A stretch of 8,171 nt of DNA from Desulfuromonadaceae bacterium GWC2_58_13 (lineage in GTDB: Bacteria > Desulfobacterota > Desulfuromonadia > Desulfuromonadales > Trichloromonadaceae). The first letter of the stretch is position 1, and each line of letters opens with the position of its first letter. The notes beneath the pieces were generated by a model. That model made no database searches. It saw only the letters and a list, made by a program, of their open reading frames with translations, and was not told the DNA's origin. Made by a program: the position numbers and the translations under genes. Shown here one piece after another: positions 1 through 6,606 of this stretch. The stretch is from NCBI GenBank assembly GCA_001825565.1, contig MHXM01000009.1, positions 7,638 to 15,808 on the forward strand, in the 5' to 3' direction.

Positions 1-911
1 CGCAGAAATTGGTCAAGATGCGCCGCCACCTGGTGCAGATGAAGTCGCGCTTCCCGGACGAATTGCTCAACCTGTTCGAAAACATGGAGCAGCGCAGCAA
101 CCCCTGGGGCATCGCCCCCTCGGAACGCACCAAGTGGTCCTCCCTGCTGGAAGTCAAGGAGTTCAATCCCGAAGAGACCGAGTACCTGTTTTTCGTCGGC
201 TGCGCCGGTTCCTTCGATACCCGCAACAAGCACGTCACCGTGGCCCTGGCCCGGATCATGGATGCCGCCGGGGTTTCCTGGGGAACGCTGGGCAAGGACG
301 AACTCTGTTGCGGCGACAGCGTCCGCCGCTTGGGCAACGAGTATGTTTTCGAGCAGATGGCCCTGAAGAACGTCGAACTGCTCCAATCCCGTGGGGTGAA
401 AAAAATCATCACCCAGTGTCCCCATTGTTTCAGTGCGCTGAAAAACGATTACCGCCAGTACGGGCTTGAGCTCGAAGTGGTTCATCACAGCCAGTTGATC
501 GGCGAACACCTCAAGAGCGGCCGGCTGAAATTGCCGAAAACCGTGGATATCGGCCACGTCTTGTTTCATGACTCCTGCTACCTGGGCCGGCACAACGATA
601 CCTATCAGGCTCCCCGGGATGTCATCGCCGCCGCGACCGGCGTCGCTCCGGGAGAGTTCGAGCGCAACCGGGAGAATTCCTTCTGCTGCGGCGCCGGCGG
701 CGGACGGATGTGGATGGAGGAGAACAGCGGCAGCCGGATCAATCGCGAGCGGGTCAAGGAATCCCTGCGCCAGAAACCCGATACCATCTGCGTCAGCTGT
801 CCCTATTGCATGACCATGATTACCGACGGATTGAAAGATGAAAAGGCCGAGACGGTTCGGGTTCTGGATGTCGCCGAAGTGGTTGCCGAATCGATGCGTC
901 CCCCGGGGTAA
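1..911 (+). CDS. HdrD-like (Fe-S)-binding CCG-domain oxidoreductase, C-terminal part (5' end outside window)
   Basis: The reading frame is open to the left edge (first whole codon at 3), so this is the C-terminal part of a longer protein; the TTG at 9 is not a convincing start. Two complete cysteine-rich CCG domains are visible. Counting residues from codon 9, the first has Cys65, Cys100-Cys101 and Cys137/Cys140 (CPHC); the second has Cys190, Cys226-Cys227 and Cys264/Cys267 (CPYC). Spacings C-X34-CC-X35-CXXC and C-X35-CC-X36-CXXC match the HdrB/HdrD/GlpC pattern that binds non-cubane [4Fe-4S] clusters. In delta-proteobacteria such C-termini are often attached to a NarI-like membrane segment and a 2x[4Fe-4S] ferredoxin domain in proteins thought to pass electrons between ETF or other donors and menaquinone. 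That N-terminal part would lie upstream, so the exact role (EMO-type ETF:quinone oxidoreductase or another HdrD-like protein) is inference. The gene ends just before a terminator shared with the convergent regulator gene. Confidence 0.88.
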   Translation, partial: QKLVKMRRHLVQMKSRFPDELLNLFENMEQRSNPWGIAPSERTKWSSLLEVKEFNPEETEYLFFVGCAGSFDTRNKHVTVALARIMDAAGVSWGTLGKDELCCGDSVRRLGNEYVFEQMALKNVELLQSRGVKKIITQCPHCFSALKNDYRQYGLELEVVHHSQLIGEHLKSGRLKLPKTVDIGHVLFHDSCYLGRHNDTYQAPRDVIAAATGVAPGEFERNRENSFCCGAGGGRMWMEENSGSRINRERVKESLRQKPDTICVSCPYCMTMITDGLKDEKAETVRVLDVAEVVAESMRPPG

Positions 912-947
912 TTTTCGCCGTCTTATTGGAATCGCTGAAGTGCAATG

Positions 948-979
948 AAAAACGCCCCGTATTTTTACGGGGCGTTTTT
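948..979. terminator. Bidirectional intrinsic terminator between convergent genes
   Basis: A perfect inverted repeat: arm AAAAACGCCCCGTA (948-961), loop TTTT (962-965), arm TACGGGGCGTTTTT (966-979). The GC-rich core is flanked by an A-run on one side and a T-run on the other, so it can end transcription in both directions. It lies 36 nt after the plus-strand stop and 30 nt after the minus-strand regulator stop, as expected between convergent genes. Confidence 0.93.
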
Positions 980-1009
980 CGTTCGGGCAGCCTGATGTTC
1001 GGATCGGGT

Positions 1010-2533
1010 TCAGTCCTCGCGGAGTTGGAATTTCTTGATCTTTCGGTGCAGGGTATTCCGGCCGATGCCCAGCGTTCGGGCCGCTTCGGTAATATTCCAG
1101 CGGTGCTGCGCGAGGGTTTTGCGAATCATTTCCAGTTCCGTATCCCTGAGCCCCCCGCGTGGTTCGGAACAGAGACCCTTGCGGGCCATGACCTTGGCCA
1201 GGCTTTTTTCCAGGCCGCGCAGGGAGTGGAGCATTTGCTGCAATTGGCCGGCGCTCATCTGTTCGAGGGTGCTTTCGCTGCCGTAGTGAGACCAGAAATT
1301 TTCCACCGGCGCGCCACCGGCAGGATCGAGACCGATTTTTTCGGGAAGCGTCACCGGGGAACCCTGGCGGGCGCCGAGCGTTTCTCCCAGGTGTTCCGGC
1401 AGCAGAACCGGTCCGGCACAGAGAACCACGGCCCGGCGCAGGGTGTTGGCCAGTTCGCGGATATTCCCCGGCCAGTGATGCAGGCTGAGCAATTCCAGGG
1501 TGGCCGGAGCGATTTTAAGAGCGGGGTTGAACTGTTTGGCGAAGAATTCCGCCAGTTGGGGGATGTCCTCGCGCCGTTCCTGCAGGGTGGGGATTTCCAA
1601 CCGCACCACGTTGAGGCGATAGTAGAGATCCTCGCGGAAGGTGTTTTCGGCAATCGCCTTTTCCAGATCGACGTTGGTGGCGGCGATGATCCGCACATCG
1701 GTGCGGATCGGTTTTTCCCCGCCGACCCGCATGAAGTCGCCGGTTTCCAGTACCCGCAGCAGTTTGACCTGAATCAAAGGGCTGGCATCGCCGATTTCGT
1801 CGAGGAACAGAGTGCCGCGGTTGGCCAGTTCGAAGATGCCGCGGCGGGTCTGGTTGGCCCCGGTGAAGGCCCCTTTCTCGTGGCCGAACAGTTCGGACTC
1901 CAGCAGATTTTCCGGCAGGGCACCGCAATTGATCGGGAGAAAGGGCTGCCCCGAGCGGTTGGAGGCGGCGTGGATGAAGCGTGACAGCACCTCCTTGCCG
2001 GTTCCGGTTTTTCCCTGAATCAGCACGTTGATGTTTTTGCCGGCGATCTTGTGGGCCAGCGCGACCATCCGGCGCATGGCCGGCGAGCGACCGACCTGGA
2101 AGCCGACCGCGCTGGCGACATCGGCCCATTCCTCGTCGCCGATTTGTCCGAGGCTGAGATTGGTGCTGTAACTGGCGGCCCGGTCGATCAGGTTTTCGAT
2201 TTCATCGATATCTTCGAAGGGTTTTTCCAGGTATTCGTAGGCGCCGAGCTGAATGGCGGTGACGGCCGTTTTGACCGTGCTGTAGCCGGTCATGATGATG
2301 ACTTCGCACTGCGGTTGCTGCTGCTTGATTTTTTTCAGCAGGGTCAGTCCATCGGTGTCCGGGAGTTTTAAATCGACCAGGGCGACGTTGAACAGATGAC
2401 TGGAAAGCGCTTCGGCCGCTTCGGGTTCGTTTTCGGCGGTAGTTACCGCATAGCCCCGTCGGCTCAGAAGGCGTCGAAAAAAGGTGCAGACATCCCCTTC
2501 GTCATCAATGATCAATACCCTGGTTTGCGACAA
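1010..2533 (-). CDS. Sigma-54-dependent response regulator (receiver, AAA+, Fis-type HTH)
   Basis: NtrC-family activator of 507 residues. The receiver domain (about 1-120) has acidic pocket Asp10-Asp11, phospho-acceptor Asp54 (LVDLKLP), Thr82 and Lys104. The AAA+ domain (about 147-380) has Walker A GKTGTGKE (174-181), the sigma-54 contact loop GAFTGA (221-226) and Walker B TLFLDEIG (241-248). A Fis-type helix-turn-helix occupies about 463-503, after a longer than usual linker (about 383-462). All catalytic and sigma-54-contact motifs are intact, so it should be an active activator once phosphorylated. Start choice: the frame stays open through the end of the kinase gene to 2866, but the receiver begins right after TTG at 2533-2531, which has GGGAGG five bases upstream (2544-2539). 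A GTG at 2557 is the alternative and would overlap the kinase stop. It lies 16 nt after the kinase gene and is its likely partner. The target is probably the sigma-54 promoter at 6820-6835 (inference). Confidence 0.95.
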   Translation of the reverse strand: MSQTRVLIIDDEGDVCTFFRRLLSRRGYAVTTAENEPEAAEALSSHLFNVALVDLKLPDTDGLTLLKKIKQQQPQCEVIIMTGYSTVKTAVTAIQLGAYEYLEKPFEDIDEIENLIDRAASYSTNLSLGQIGDEEWADVASAVGFQVGRSPAMRRMVALAHKIAGKNINVLIQGKTGTGKEVLSRFIHAASNRSGQPFLPINCGALPENLLESELFGHEKGAFTGANQTRRGIFELANRGTLFLDEIGDASPLIQVKLLRVLETGDFMRVGGEKPIRTDVRIIAATNVDLEKAIAENTFREDLYYRLNVVRLEIPTLQERREDIPQLAEFFAKQFNPALKIAPATLELLSLHHWPGNIRELANTLRRAVVLCAGPVLLPEHLGETLGARQGSPVTLPEKIGLDPAGGAPVENFWSHYGSESTLEQMSAGQLQQMLHSLRGLEKSLAKVMARKGLCSEPRGGLRDTELEMIRKTLAQHRWNITEAARTLGIGRNTLHRKIKKFQLRED

Positions 2534-2538
2534 GTCGG

Positions 2539-2544
2539 CCTCCC
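2539..2544 (-). promoter_or_regulatory. Ribosome binding site that fixes the regulator's TTG start
   Basis: Minus-strand GGGAGG followed by the 5-nt spacer CCGAC and then TTG (2533-2531). It lies in the short gap between the kinase stop (2552-2550) and the regulator. It supports a TTG start over the GTG at 2557, whose upstream GAGG is nine bases away and inside the kinase gene. Confidence 0.6.
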
Positions 2545-2549
2545 GTTGC

Positions 2550-4220
2550 TTAATCACTGGACTGATCCTCACCCGGTTCCATCGGCAGGAGCAGCGAGAA
2601 GGTGCTTCCCTCTCCCGGGGTGCTTTCGACCTCGATGGTGCCCTGGTGCGATTCGGCAATGCCGAGGCTGACCGAAAGACCGAGGCCGGTCCCCTTGCTG
2701 GCTTCCTTGCTGGTAAAGAACGGCGTAAAAATTTTCGGCAGGTGTTCCGGCGGGATTCCGCTGCCATTGTCGGTGACGCTGATGACCACCCATTGCTGGC
2801 CCTTGCGTTCGATGCGGCCGGTGCGCACCTTGATGATTTTTCCCCGGTCGACTCCCTTGAGGGCATCGCGGGCGTTGACCAGGAAGTTGGTCAGCACCTG
2901 CTGAATCTGCGGGCCGTTGACGGACATTTTCGGCAGCTCCGGATCGAGGTCGGCGACGATTCGAATCTGGTTGCGGTCGATCTGGTAGCGAATCAGCCCC
3001 AGCACCCGCTGCACCTCGACATTGATGTCGGTGTCGCTGACCGGGGCCTTGTCCTGCCGGGAGAAAATCAACAGGTTCTGGATGATGCGTTTGCAGCGCA
3101 GTCCGCAGTTGACGATGTCGCCGAGCAGTTCCTTGTCTTCGGACGCCTCCGGCAGCGATTTCAACAGAATCTGGGCGGTGCCGATGATCACCGTCATCGG
3201 ACTGTTGAGTTCATGGGCGACTCCGGCCGCCATCTCGCCGATGGCGGCCAGCTTGGCCGAGTGAACCAGTTGGGCTTCGATTTTGGTTTTCTGGGTGACG
3301 TCCTTCATCAACACGGTAACGGCAACCAGCTGATTCTCTTCGTTGTAGACCGGGTAGTAGGACATGTCGAGCAGGGTGCCCGCCGGTGTCTGCAGCCGGT
3401 GAAAAAATGGTTTGTGCGATCGTTTGACATGCTGCACCGGGCAGTCCTTGCAGGGTTCCTTGCGCCCCTTGAGGCGGTTGAAGCATTTGTTGGTCAAGGC
3501 CCGTTCCCAGGCCTCCTTGAGTTCCTCGGGGAGGCGGTCGTTGTGTTGCAGAACGTTGTAGTCGGTGTCGATCAACAGGATCGGGTCGGTCACCGCCTTG
3601 AAGGTTTCTTCCCACTCTTTTTTGGCCCGCGATACCTGTTTGTAGAGGCGCGAGTTCTGAATGCTGATCGACAGCTGGTCGGCCAGGTGCTGGACGAAGC
3701 GCAGGTCGGTTTCGCGGTAGGCTTCCGGGCTGGAACTGGCGACAATCAGCGAGCCGAGCACCTCGTCCCGCTTGAGCAGGGGAGCGACCGCCAGGGATTT
3801 CAGCGGATCCGGATATTTGGGATTATACCGGATGTGAAGGAGATCTTCCGGAGCCAGGTTGAATATGGCCGCTTTTTTCTCCCGGATGACGTTGAGCGAG
3901 GGGGAGTGGGCGGGAAATTCTTCGATCTGGCAGAAATCCCTGGGCATCATCGCCTTTAAGGCCAAAACCCCGTTGCGGACCGTGACCAACCCGAGAAAAT
4001 CGCAGGGGAGGGTCTGCGGCAAACGGGCGAAGGACCGCTCGATAATGTCGGCGATCGACATGTCGATGTTGATGTCGCGGGCCAGTTGATGAAGGATTTC
4101 CAGCCGGCTGTTCTGCTGCAGGATTTCCTCGGTACGTTTCTTCAGCTCGACATAGTAGTTGAGCTTGGAGGAATTAACCCCGGTCAGCTGTTCAATCAGT
4201 TTTTCCTTGCTGTCGATCAT
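2550..4220 (-). CDS. Soluble sensor histidine kinase (GAF, PAS, HisKA, HATPase_c)
   Basis: 556-residue kinase with no signal peptide or membrane segment, so it should sense a cytoplasmic signal. A short N-terminal helical or coiled segment (1-45) precedes a GAF-like domain (about 45-190) and a PAS domain (about 200-312). The PAS domain carries Cys246, Cys257 and Cys260 in the sequence CFNRLKGRKEPCKDCP, a recurrent cysteine motif of some bacterial PAS domains. The HisKA helix has phospho-acceptor His336 in VAHELNSPM. The ATPase domain shows the N-box (Asn445/Asn449), G1 DNGSG (484-488), F-box FTPFFTSK and G2 GTGLGL (510-515). The ATG at 4220 has GAGG about eight bases upstream. It sits 26 nt downstream of an alcohol dehydrogenase and 16 nt upstream of the sigma-54 regulator in one operon, implying co-expression of enzyme and two-component system. 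The signal (alcohol, aldehyde or redox state) cannot be told from sequence. Confidence 0.95.
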   Translation of the reverse strand: MIDSKEKLIEQLTGVNSSKLNYYVELKKRTEEILQQNSRLEILHQLARDINIDMSIADIIERSFARLPQTLPCDFLGLVTVRNGVLALKAMMPRDFCQIEEFPAHSPSLNVIREKKAAIFNLAPEDLLHIRYNPKYPDPLKSLAVAPLLKRDEVLGSLIVASSSPEAYRETDLRFVQHLADQLSISIQNSRLYKQVSRAKKEWEETFKAVTDPILLIDTDYNVLQHNDRLPEELKEAWERALTNKCFNRLKGRKEPCKDCPVQHVKRSHKPFFHRLQTPAGTLLDMSYYPVYNEENQLVAVTVLMKDVTQKTKIEAQLVHSAKLAAIGEMAAGVAHELNSPMTVIIGTAQILLKSLPEASEDKELLGDIVNCGLRCKRIIQNLLIFSRQDKAPVSDTDINVEVQRVLGLIRYQIDRNQIRIVADLDPELPKMSVNGPQIQQVLTNFLVNARDALKGVDRGKIIKVRTGRIERKGQQWVVISVTDNGSGIPPEHLPKIFTPFFTSKEASKGTGLGLSVSLGIAESHQGTIEVESTPGEGSTFSLLLPMEPGEDQSSD

Positions 4221-4246
4221 TATTGTTCCTCGCGCCGGTTGGCGCC

Positions 4247-5395
4247 CTACAGCGCTTCGTGGAAAATCCGTTCGATATCCTCGACCGTGGCGGCGCGGGG
4301 ATTGGTCACCAGGCAGGCGTCGTTGAGGGCGTTGCGGCTGAGCAGCGGGATAAATTCCACCTTGAGTCCCATGTCGCCGAGTCCCTTGGCCAGCCCGATA
4401 TCCGCGATCAGTTCACAGATTCCCAGCACCGCCAGCCGGGCGCCTTCTTCGAGGGAGGTGTCCCGAACATCCTTGCCCAGCGCCCAGGCGATGTGTTTGA
4501 AGCGTTCCTTGCAGGCCGGCAGGTTGAATTCCATCACGTGGGGGAGAATCGCGGCGTTGGCCTCGCCGTGATGCTGGTCGAGCAGACCGTCGACCTGGTG
4601 GGTCATGGCGTGGGTGGCGCCGAGGATGGCATTGGAAAAGGCAATGCCGGCGGTCAGGCTGGCCATCGCCATGTTGGTGTTGGCTTCCATGTCCTGGCGG
4701 TCGGCAACGGCCCGGCGCAGGTTGCCGGCGACGAGCTGGATCGCCTTGCAGGCATGGATGTCGGTCAGCGGGGTGGCCGCCAGCGAGACGTACGACTCGA
4801 TCCCGTGGGTCAGAGCATCCATGCCGGTGGCGGCCGCCAGTTTGGCGTCCTTGGTGCGCAGCAGGTCGGGATCGACGATGGCGATGTCGGGAACCAGCGA
4901 CTTGGAGATGATCGACATCTTCAGTTTGCGTTCGGTGTCGACGATAATGGCAAATTGACTGACTTCCGAGCCGGCGCCGGCGGTGCTGGGAACGATCAGC
5001 ATCGGCGGCAGCGGGTGGATGATTTTGTTGATCCCCTCGTAATCCCGCAACTGCCCGCCGTTGGTGGCAAGCAGGGCGATCGCCTTGGCCACGTCGGTCG
5101 GGCTGCCGCCGCCGACGGCGACAATAGCGTCGCATCCCGATGCCAGGTAGCGCCGGGTCCCCTCGACCACTTCGAAATCCTTGGGGTTGGTGGTCAGCGA
5201 CGAGTAAACCTCGGATTTCAGGCCGATGGCATCCAGGTAGTACAGGGCCTTGTCGACCCAGCCGGCGGCCATCACGTCGGCATCGCTGACGACAAAGACC
5301 TTGGAAGCCCCCAGTCGTGAAGCGCTTTCGCCGATCTGGCTCAACGAACCGAGTCCGAAGATGATCTCCGGCGTGACAAATTTACTGATATTCAT
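4247..5395 (-). CDS. Iron-containing (group III) alcohol dehydrogenase, first gene of the kinase-regulator operon
   Basis: 382 residues, the normal length for the family that interconverts alcohols and aldehydes or ketones with NAD(P). The N-terminal nucleotide-binding part has GGGSPTDVAKA (95-105). Asp38 in VVSD occupies the place of the Asp in E. coli FucO that disfavours NADP, so NAD use is likely. The C-terminal helical domain supplies the expected metal ligands Asp193 and His197 (GMDALTH), His262 and His276. The segment around the last ligand (LLDQHHGEANAAILPHV) differs from the usual xxPHGxxNAILLP of AdhB/FucO enzymes, so its substrate may differ from that of the second dehydrogenase at 7004-8167. 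The start at 5395 has GGGAG nine bases upstream and an extended -10 promoter about 50 nt upstream. As first gene before the kinase and regulator, it may be the basal enzyme or a producer of the sensed metabolite (inference). Substrate is unknown. Confidence 0.93.
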   Translation of the reverse strand: MNISKFVTPEIIFGLGSLSQIGESASRLGASKVFVVSDADVMAAGWVDKALYYLDAIGLKSEVYSSLTTNPKDFEVVEGTRRYLASGCDAIVAVGGGSPTDVAKAIALLATNGGQLRDYEGINKIIHPLPPMLIVPSTAGAGSEVSQFAIIVDTERKLKMSIISKSLVPDIAIVDPDLLRTKDAKLAAATGMDALTHGIESYVSLAATPLTDIHACKAIQLVAGNLRRAVADRQDMEANTNMAMASLTAGIAFSNAILGATHAMTHQVDGLLDQHHGEANAAILPHVMEFNLPACKERFKHIAWALGKDVRDTSLEEGARLAVLGICELIADIGLAKGLGDMGLKVEFIPLLSRNALNDACLVTNPRAATVEDIERIFHEAL

Positions 5396-5443
5396 CGATT
5401 CCGACTCCCGTTCAATTTATCTGGCTGGCTGGGAAATGTTTTA

Positions 5444-5452
5444 ATCATAGCA
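5444..5452 (-). promoter_or_regulatory. Candidate sigma-70 extended -10 promoter of the dehydrogenase-kinase-regulator operon
   Basis: Minus-strand TGCTATGAT: a TATGAT -10 hexamer (5449-5444) preceded by the TGn extension (5452-5450). I find no good -35 at 17 bases, which is typical of extended -10 promoters. The predicted start is near 5437, giving a leader of about 40 nt before the ATG at 5395. No GG-N10-GC element is seen here, so this operon appears to be made by the vegetative polymerase. Confidence 0.5.
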
Positions 5453-5572
5453 TGGTTGCGTGATCCGGGCTATGTCTTGCCGCCCTTTCCGCTCGCGGTC
5501 GACGGCCGCAACCTGTGGCGAAACGCGGTGCCCTGCGAGTTCGGAACCGGGCGTAAACTTCTCGCGTCACCA
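5453..5572. other. Intergenic spacer after the ABC ATPase gene, no feature identified
   Basis: GC-rich spacer between the ABC ATPase stop and the operon promoter. Only short weak inverted repeats are present and none is followed by a T-run, so I see no clear terminator for the ABC gene. Read-through into the dehydrogenase operon is possible. Confidence 0.4.
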
Positions 5573-6307
5573 TCAGGCGGCGCGGCACTGGCCGCGGGCC
5601 GAACGGCCCGTCTCCGGAAAGGGGAAGCGGTCCGGTCGGCGAAAGGGGTCGGCCGGTTCAGCCAGCCGGCCGTTTTCCAGCATCAGCGGAAGGCATTGCA
5701 ACCGGGTCGCCTGCTCGTGGTCATGGGTGGCTATCACCAGAGTGGTTCCTGAATCGCGCAGATCGCCGATGACCTGTTCCAGCACCGACACCGCTTCGCT
5801 GTAGATGCTGGCGGTCGGTTCGTCAAGCAGCAGGACCGCCGGCCTGAGGGCCAGCGCCCGGGCGATGGCGATCCGTTGCACCTCGCCGCCGGAAAGCTGG
5901 CGGGCATGGCGCGAGGCAAACCCTTCGAGCCCGACTTTTTCCAGGACCGCGGCGATAATTTGCCGCTGGCTGGCGCCGTGAATTCCCCGCAGGGCTAGCC
6001 CGAAGGCGAGGTTGTCGAAAACGCTGCGGTTGAAGAGGTAGGGAGTCTGGTGCACCAGGGTGATTTGTTCTCGTGGCGCGCGCAACGTCCGGCTGTTCCA
6101 ACGAACCGTTTCGCCGGCGAACTTCAGGGTGCCGGCGGTGGGCGGGGAGAGCAGGGCCAGCAGATCGAGCAGGGTGCTCTTGCCGGCGCCGTTCGGGCCG
6201 AGCAGGGCGTAGCTCCCGCCCTGGTGGAGGTCGAGTTGCTCGATGTCGAGGGCCAGATGGGAACCATGACATTTTTTAATGTGGTGCAGACTGTAGATCG
6301 GTTTCAT
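5573..6307 (-). CDS. tupC: ABC transporter ATP-binding protein, TupC-like (tungstate uptake type)
   Basis: 244-residue ABC ATPase with Walker A GPNGAGKST (37-45), Q-loop Gln87 in LVHQTPYLF, signature LSGGEVQR (138-145), Walker B VLLLDEP (158-164) and H-loop His195. The short length and the phrase LVHQTPYLFNRSVFDNLAFGL resemble TupC, the ATPase of the TupABC tungstate importer, more than ModC or phosphate ATPases; this is judged from memory of the family, and molybdate or another oxyanion is possible. Its D-loop reads SIYSE instead of the usual S-A-L-D type, so the D-loop aspartate is missing. No tupA or complete tupB is present beside it: only a short permease-like tail precedes the ATG. It could still work with a permease encoded elsewhere, or be a remnant losing constraint. 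Tungsten would serve aldehyde:ferredoxin oxidoreductases acting after alcohol dehydrogenases, which fits the neighbours (inference). Confidence 0.8.
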   Translation of the reverse strand: MKPIYSLHHIKKCHGSHLALDIEQLDLHQGGSYALLGPNGAGKSTLLDLLALLSPPTAGTLKFAGETVRWNSRTLRAPREQITLVHQTPYLFNRSVFDNLAFGLALRGIHGASQRQIIAAVLEKVGLEGFASRHARQLSGGEVQRIAIARALALRPAVLLLDEPTASIYSEAVSVLEQVIGDLRDSGTTLVIATHDHEQATRLQCLPLMLENGRLAEPADPFRRPDRFPFPETGRSARGQCRAA

Positions 6308-6310
6308 GGG

Positions 6311-6370
6311 TCACCTTTGCTGAAACAGATTCAGGAGCAGATGGACCACCAGGGCCAAGGTCGTCAGGAT
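6311..6370 (-). pseudogene. Probable 3' remnant of an ABC permease gene (TupB-like C-terminus)
   Basis: On the minus strand the 19 codons from 6370 to 6314 read ILTTLALVVHLLLNLFQQR, then TGA (6313-6311), three bases before the ATG of the ABC ATPase. A hydrophobic helix with a basic end, nearly touching a tupC start, is what the last membrane segment of a TupB permease looks like. In the same frame a TGA (6373-6371) immediately precedes it, and the sequence further upstream does not look like a permease. The 10-mer GATTCAGGAG occurs at 6328-6337 and again at 6368-6377, at the apparent break. I infer that most of the permease gene was lost; a chance reading frame is the alternative. Confidence 0.4.
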
Positions 6371-6407
6371 TCAGGAGAAGCGGCTCGGAAATCTTTCCCT
6401 ATTAATT

Positions 6408-6423
6408 TGCAAAACCCGTGCAC
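6408..6423 (-). promoter_or_regulatory. Weak sigma-54-like element facing the ABC ATPase gene
   Basis: Minus-strand GTGCACGGGTTTTGCA. Against TGGCACG-N4-TTGCA it matches CACG and the whole TTGCA -12 box with correct spacing, but the near-invariant GG at -24 is TG. If active it would start near 6397 and read through the permease remnant into the ABC ATPase. The broken GG makes this a weak candidate. Confidence 0.2.
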
Positions 6424-6435
6424 AACTTTGGAACA
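6419..6435. promoter_or_regulatory. Distal imperfect activator-site copy
   Basis: TGCACAA-CTT-TGGAACA: an intact TGGAACA half-site (6429-6435), with a partner arm matching TGTTCCA at four of seven positions and the same 3-base spacer as the strong palindrome at 6590. It is about 420 bp upstream of the predicted start at 6846. It may be a weak or chance copy. Confidence 0.25.
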
Positions 6436-6441
6436 CTGGCG

Positions 6442-6463
6442 GTGCCGCGCCTCTGTGCGGCAC
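6442..6463. repeat. Hairpin with 7-bp arms
   Basis: GTGCCGC (6442-6448) and GCGGCAC (6457-6463) enclose an 8-base loop. No T-run follows, so it is not a standard terminator. It could be a protein-binding dyad or an RNA fold if this stretch is transcribed. Confidence 0.35.
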
Positions 6464-6473
6464 GAAGGAGTCC

Positions 6474-6507
6474 TTTGCGTTTACGGTATCCACTGCCTTT
6501 TAAGAGG
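6474..6507 (+). repeat. Imperfect direct repeat, copy 1
   Basis: Shares GTTTACGGTAT exactly (6479-6489) with copy 2 at 6788-6798. Over the surrounding 24 bases 18 are identical, and after TGCC both copies continue with a T-run and then GAGG, with a 2-base length difference. Confidence 0.45.
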
Positions 6508-6565
6508 TTTTTATGCCATCGAAAAGCGTCTTTTCTTTTTGCGCAGAGGACTCGATCGGGGCGAC

Positions 6566-6582
6566 TGTTCCGATATGGCACA
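6566..6582. promoter_or_regulatory. Candidate enhancer site 1 for a sigma-54 activator
   Basis: TGTTCCGATATGGCACA matches the perfect palindrome at 6590-6606 at 13 of 17 positions and keeps TGTTCC and most of the right arm. The two sites are 24 bp apart start to start, suiting cooperative binding by an activator with a Fis-type HTH. The site is centred about 272 bp upstream of the predicted start. Confidence 0.55.
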
Positions 6583-6589
6583 TCGACCC

Positions 6590-6606
6590 TGTTCCACGAT
6601 GGAACA
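6590..6606. promoter_or_regulatory. Candidate enhancer site 2: perfect palindrome
   Basis: TGTTCCA-CGA-TGGAACA, a perfect inverted repeat with 7-bp arms and a 3-bp centre, about 248 bp upstream of the predicted start at 6846. Position and dyad symmetry are typical of NtrC-family binding sites. The likely ligand is the response regulator encoded at 1010-2533 (inference from proximity). Confidence 0.65.

Noticed and set aside
926..1984. Long plus-strand open frame antisense to the sigma-54 regulator
   Set aside because: The minus strand encodes a full set of receiver, AAA+ and Fis motifs here. The antisense frame is a by-product of GC-rich codon use, and the terminator at 948-979 falls inside it.
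2534..2866. N-terminal extension of the regulator frame into the kinase gene
   Set aside because: The extension is Arg/Ser-rich out-of-frame translation of the kinase ATPase domain and precedes a normal receiver N-terminus.
4223..5320. 365-codon plus-strand open frame antisense to the first alcohol dehydrogenase
   Set aside because: It mirrors a clear iron alcohol dehydrogenase with all metal ligands; Gly/Val/Asp-rich content is typical of antisense GC-rich frames. Other long antisense frames over the kinase and the AdhB-type gene were rejected for the same reason.
5539..5547. GTTCGGAAC palindrome upstream of the dehydrogenase-kinase-regulator operon, considered as an activator site
   Set aside because: The half-sites resemble GTTCC/GGAAC, but the spacing and arms differ from the TGTTCCA-N3-TGGAACA sites, and no sigma-54 promoter is found downstream of it.
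6465..6475. AAGGA-G-TCCTT short inverted repeat after the hairpin at 6442-6463
   Set aside because: Five-base arms with a 1-base centre are too short to separate from chance and cannot form a useful RNA loop.
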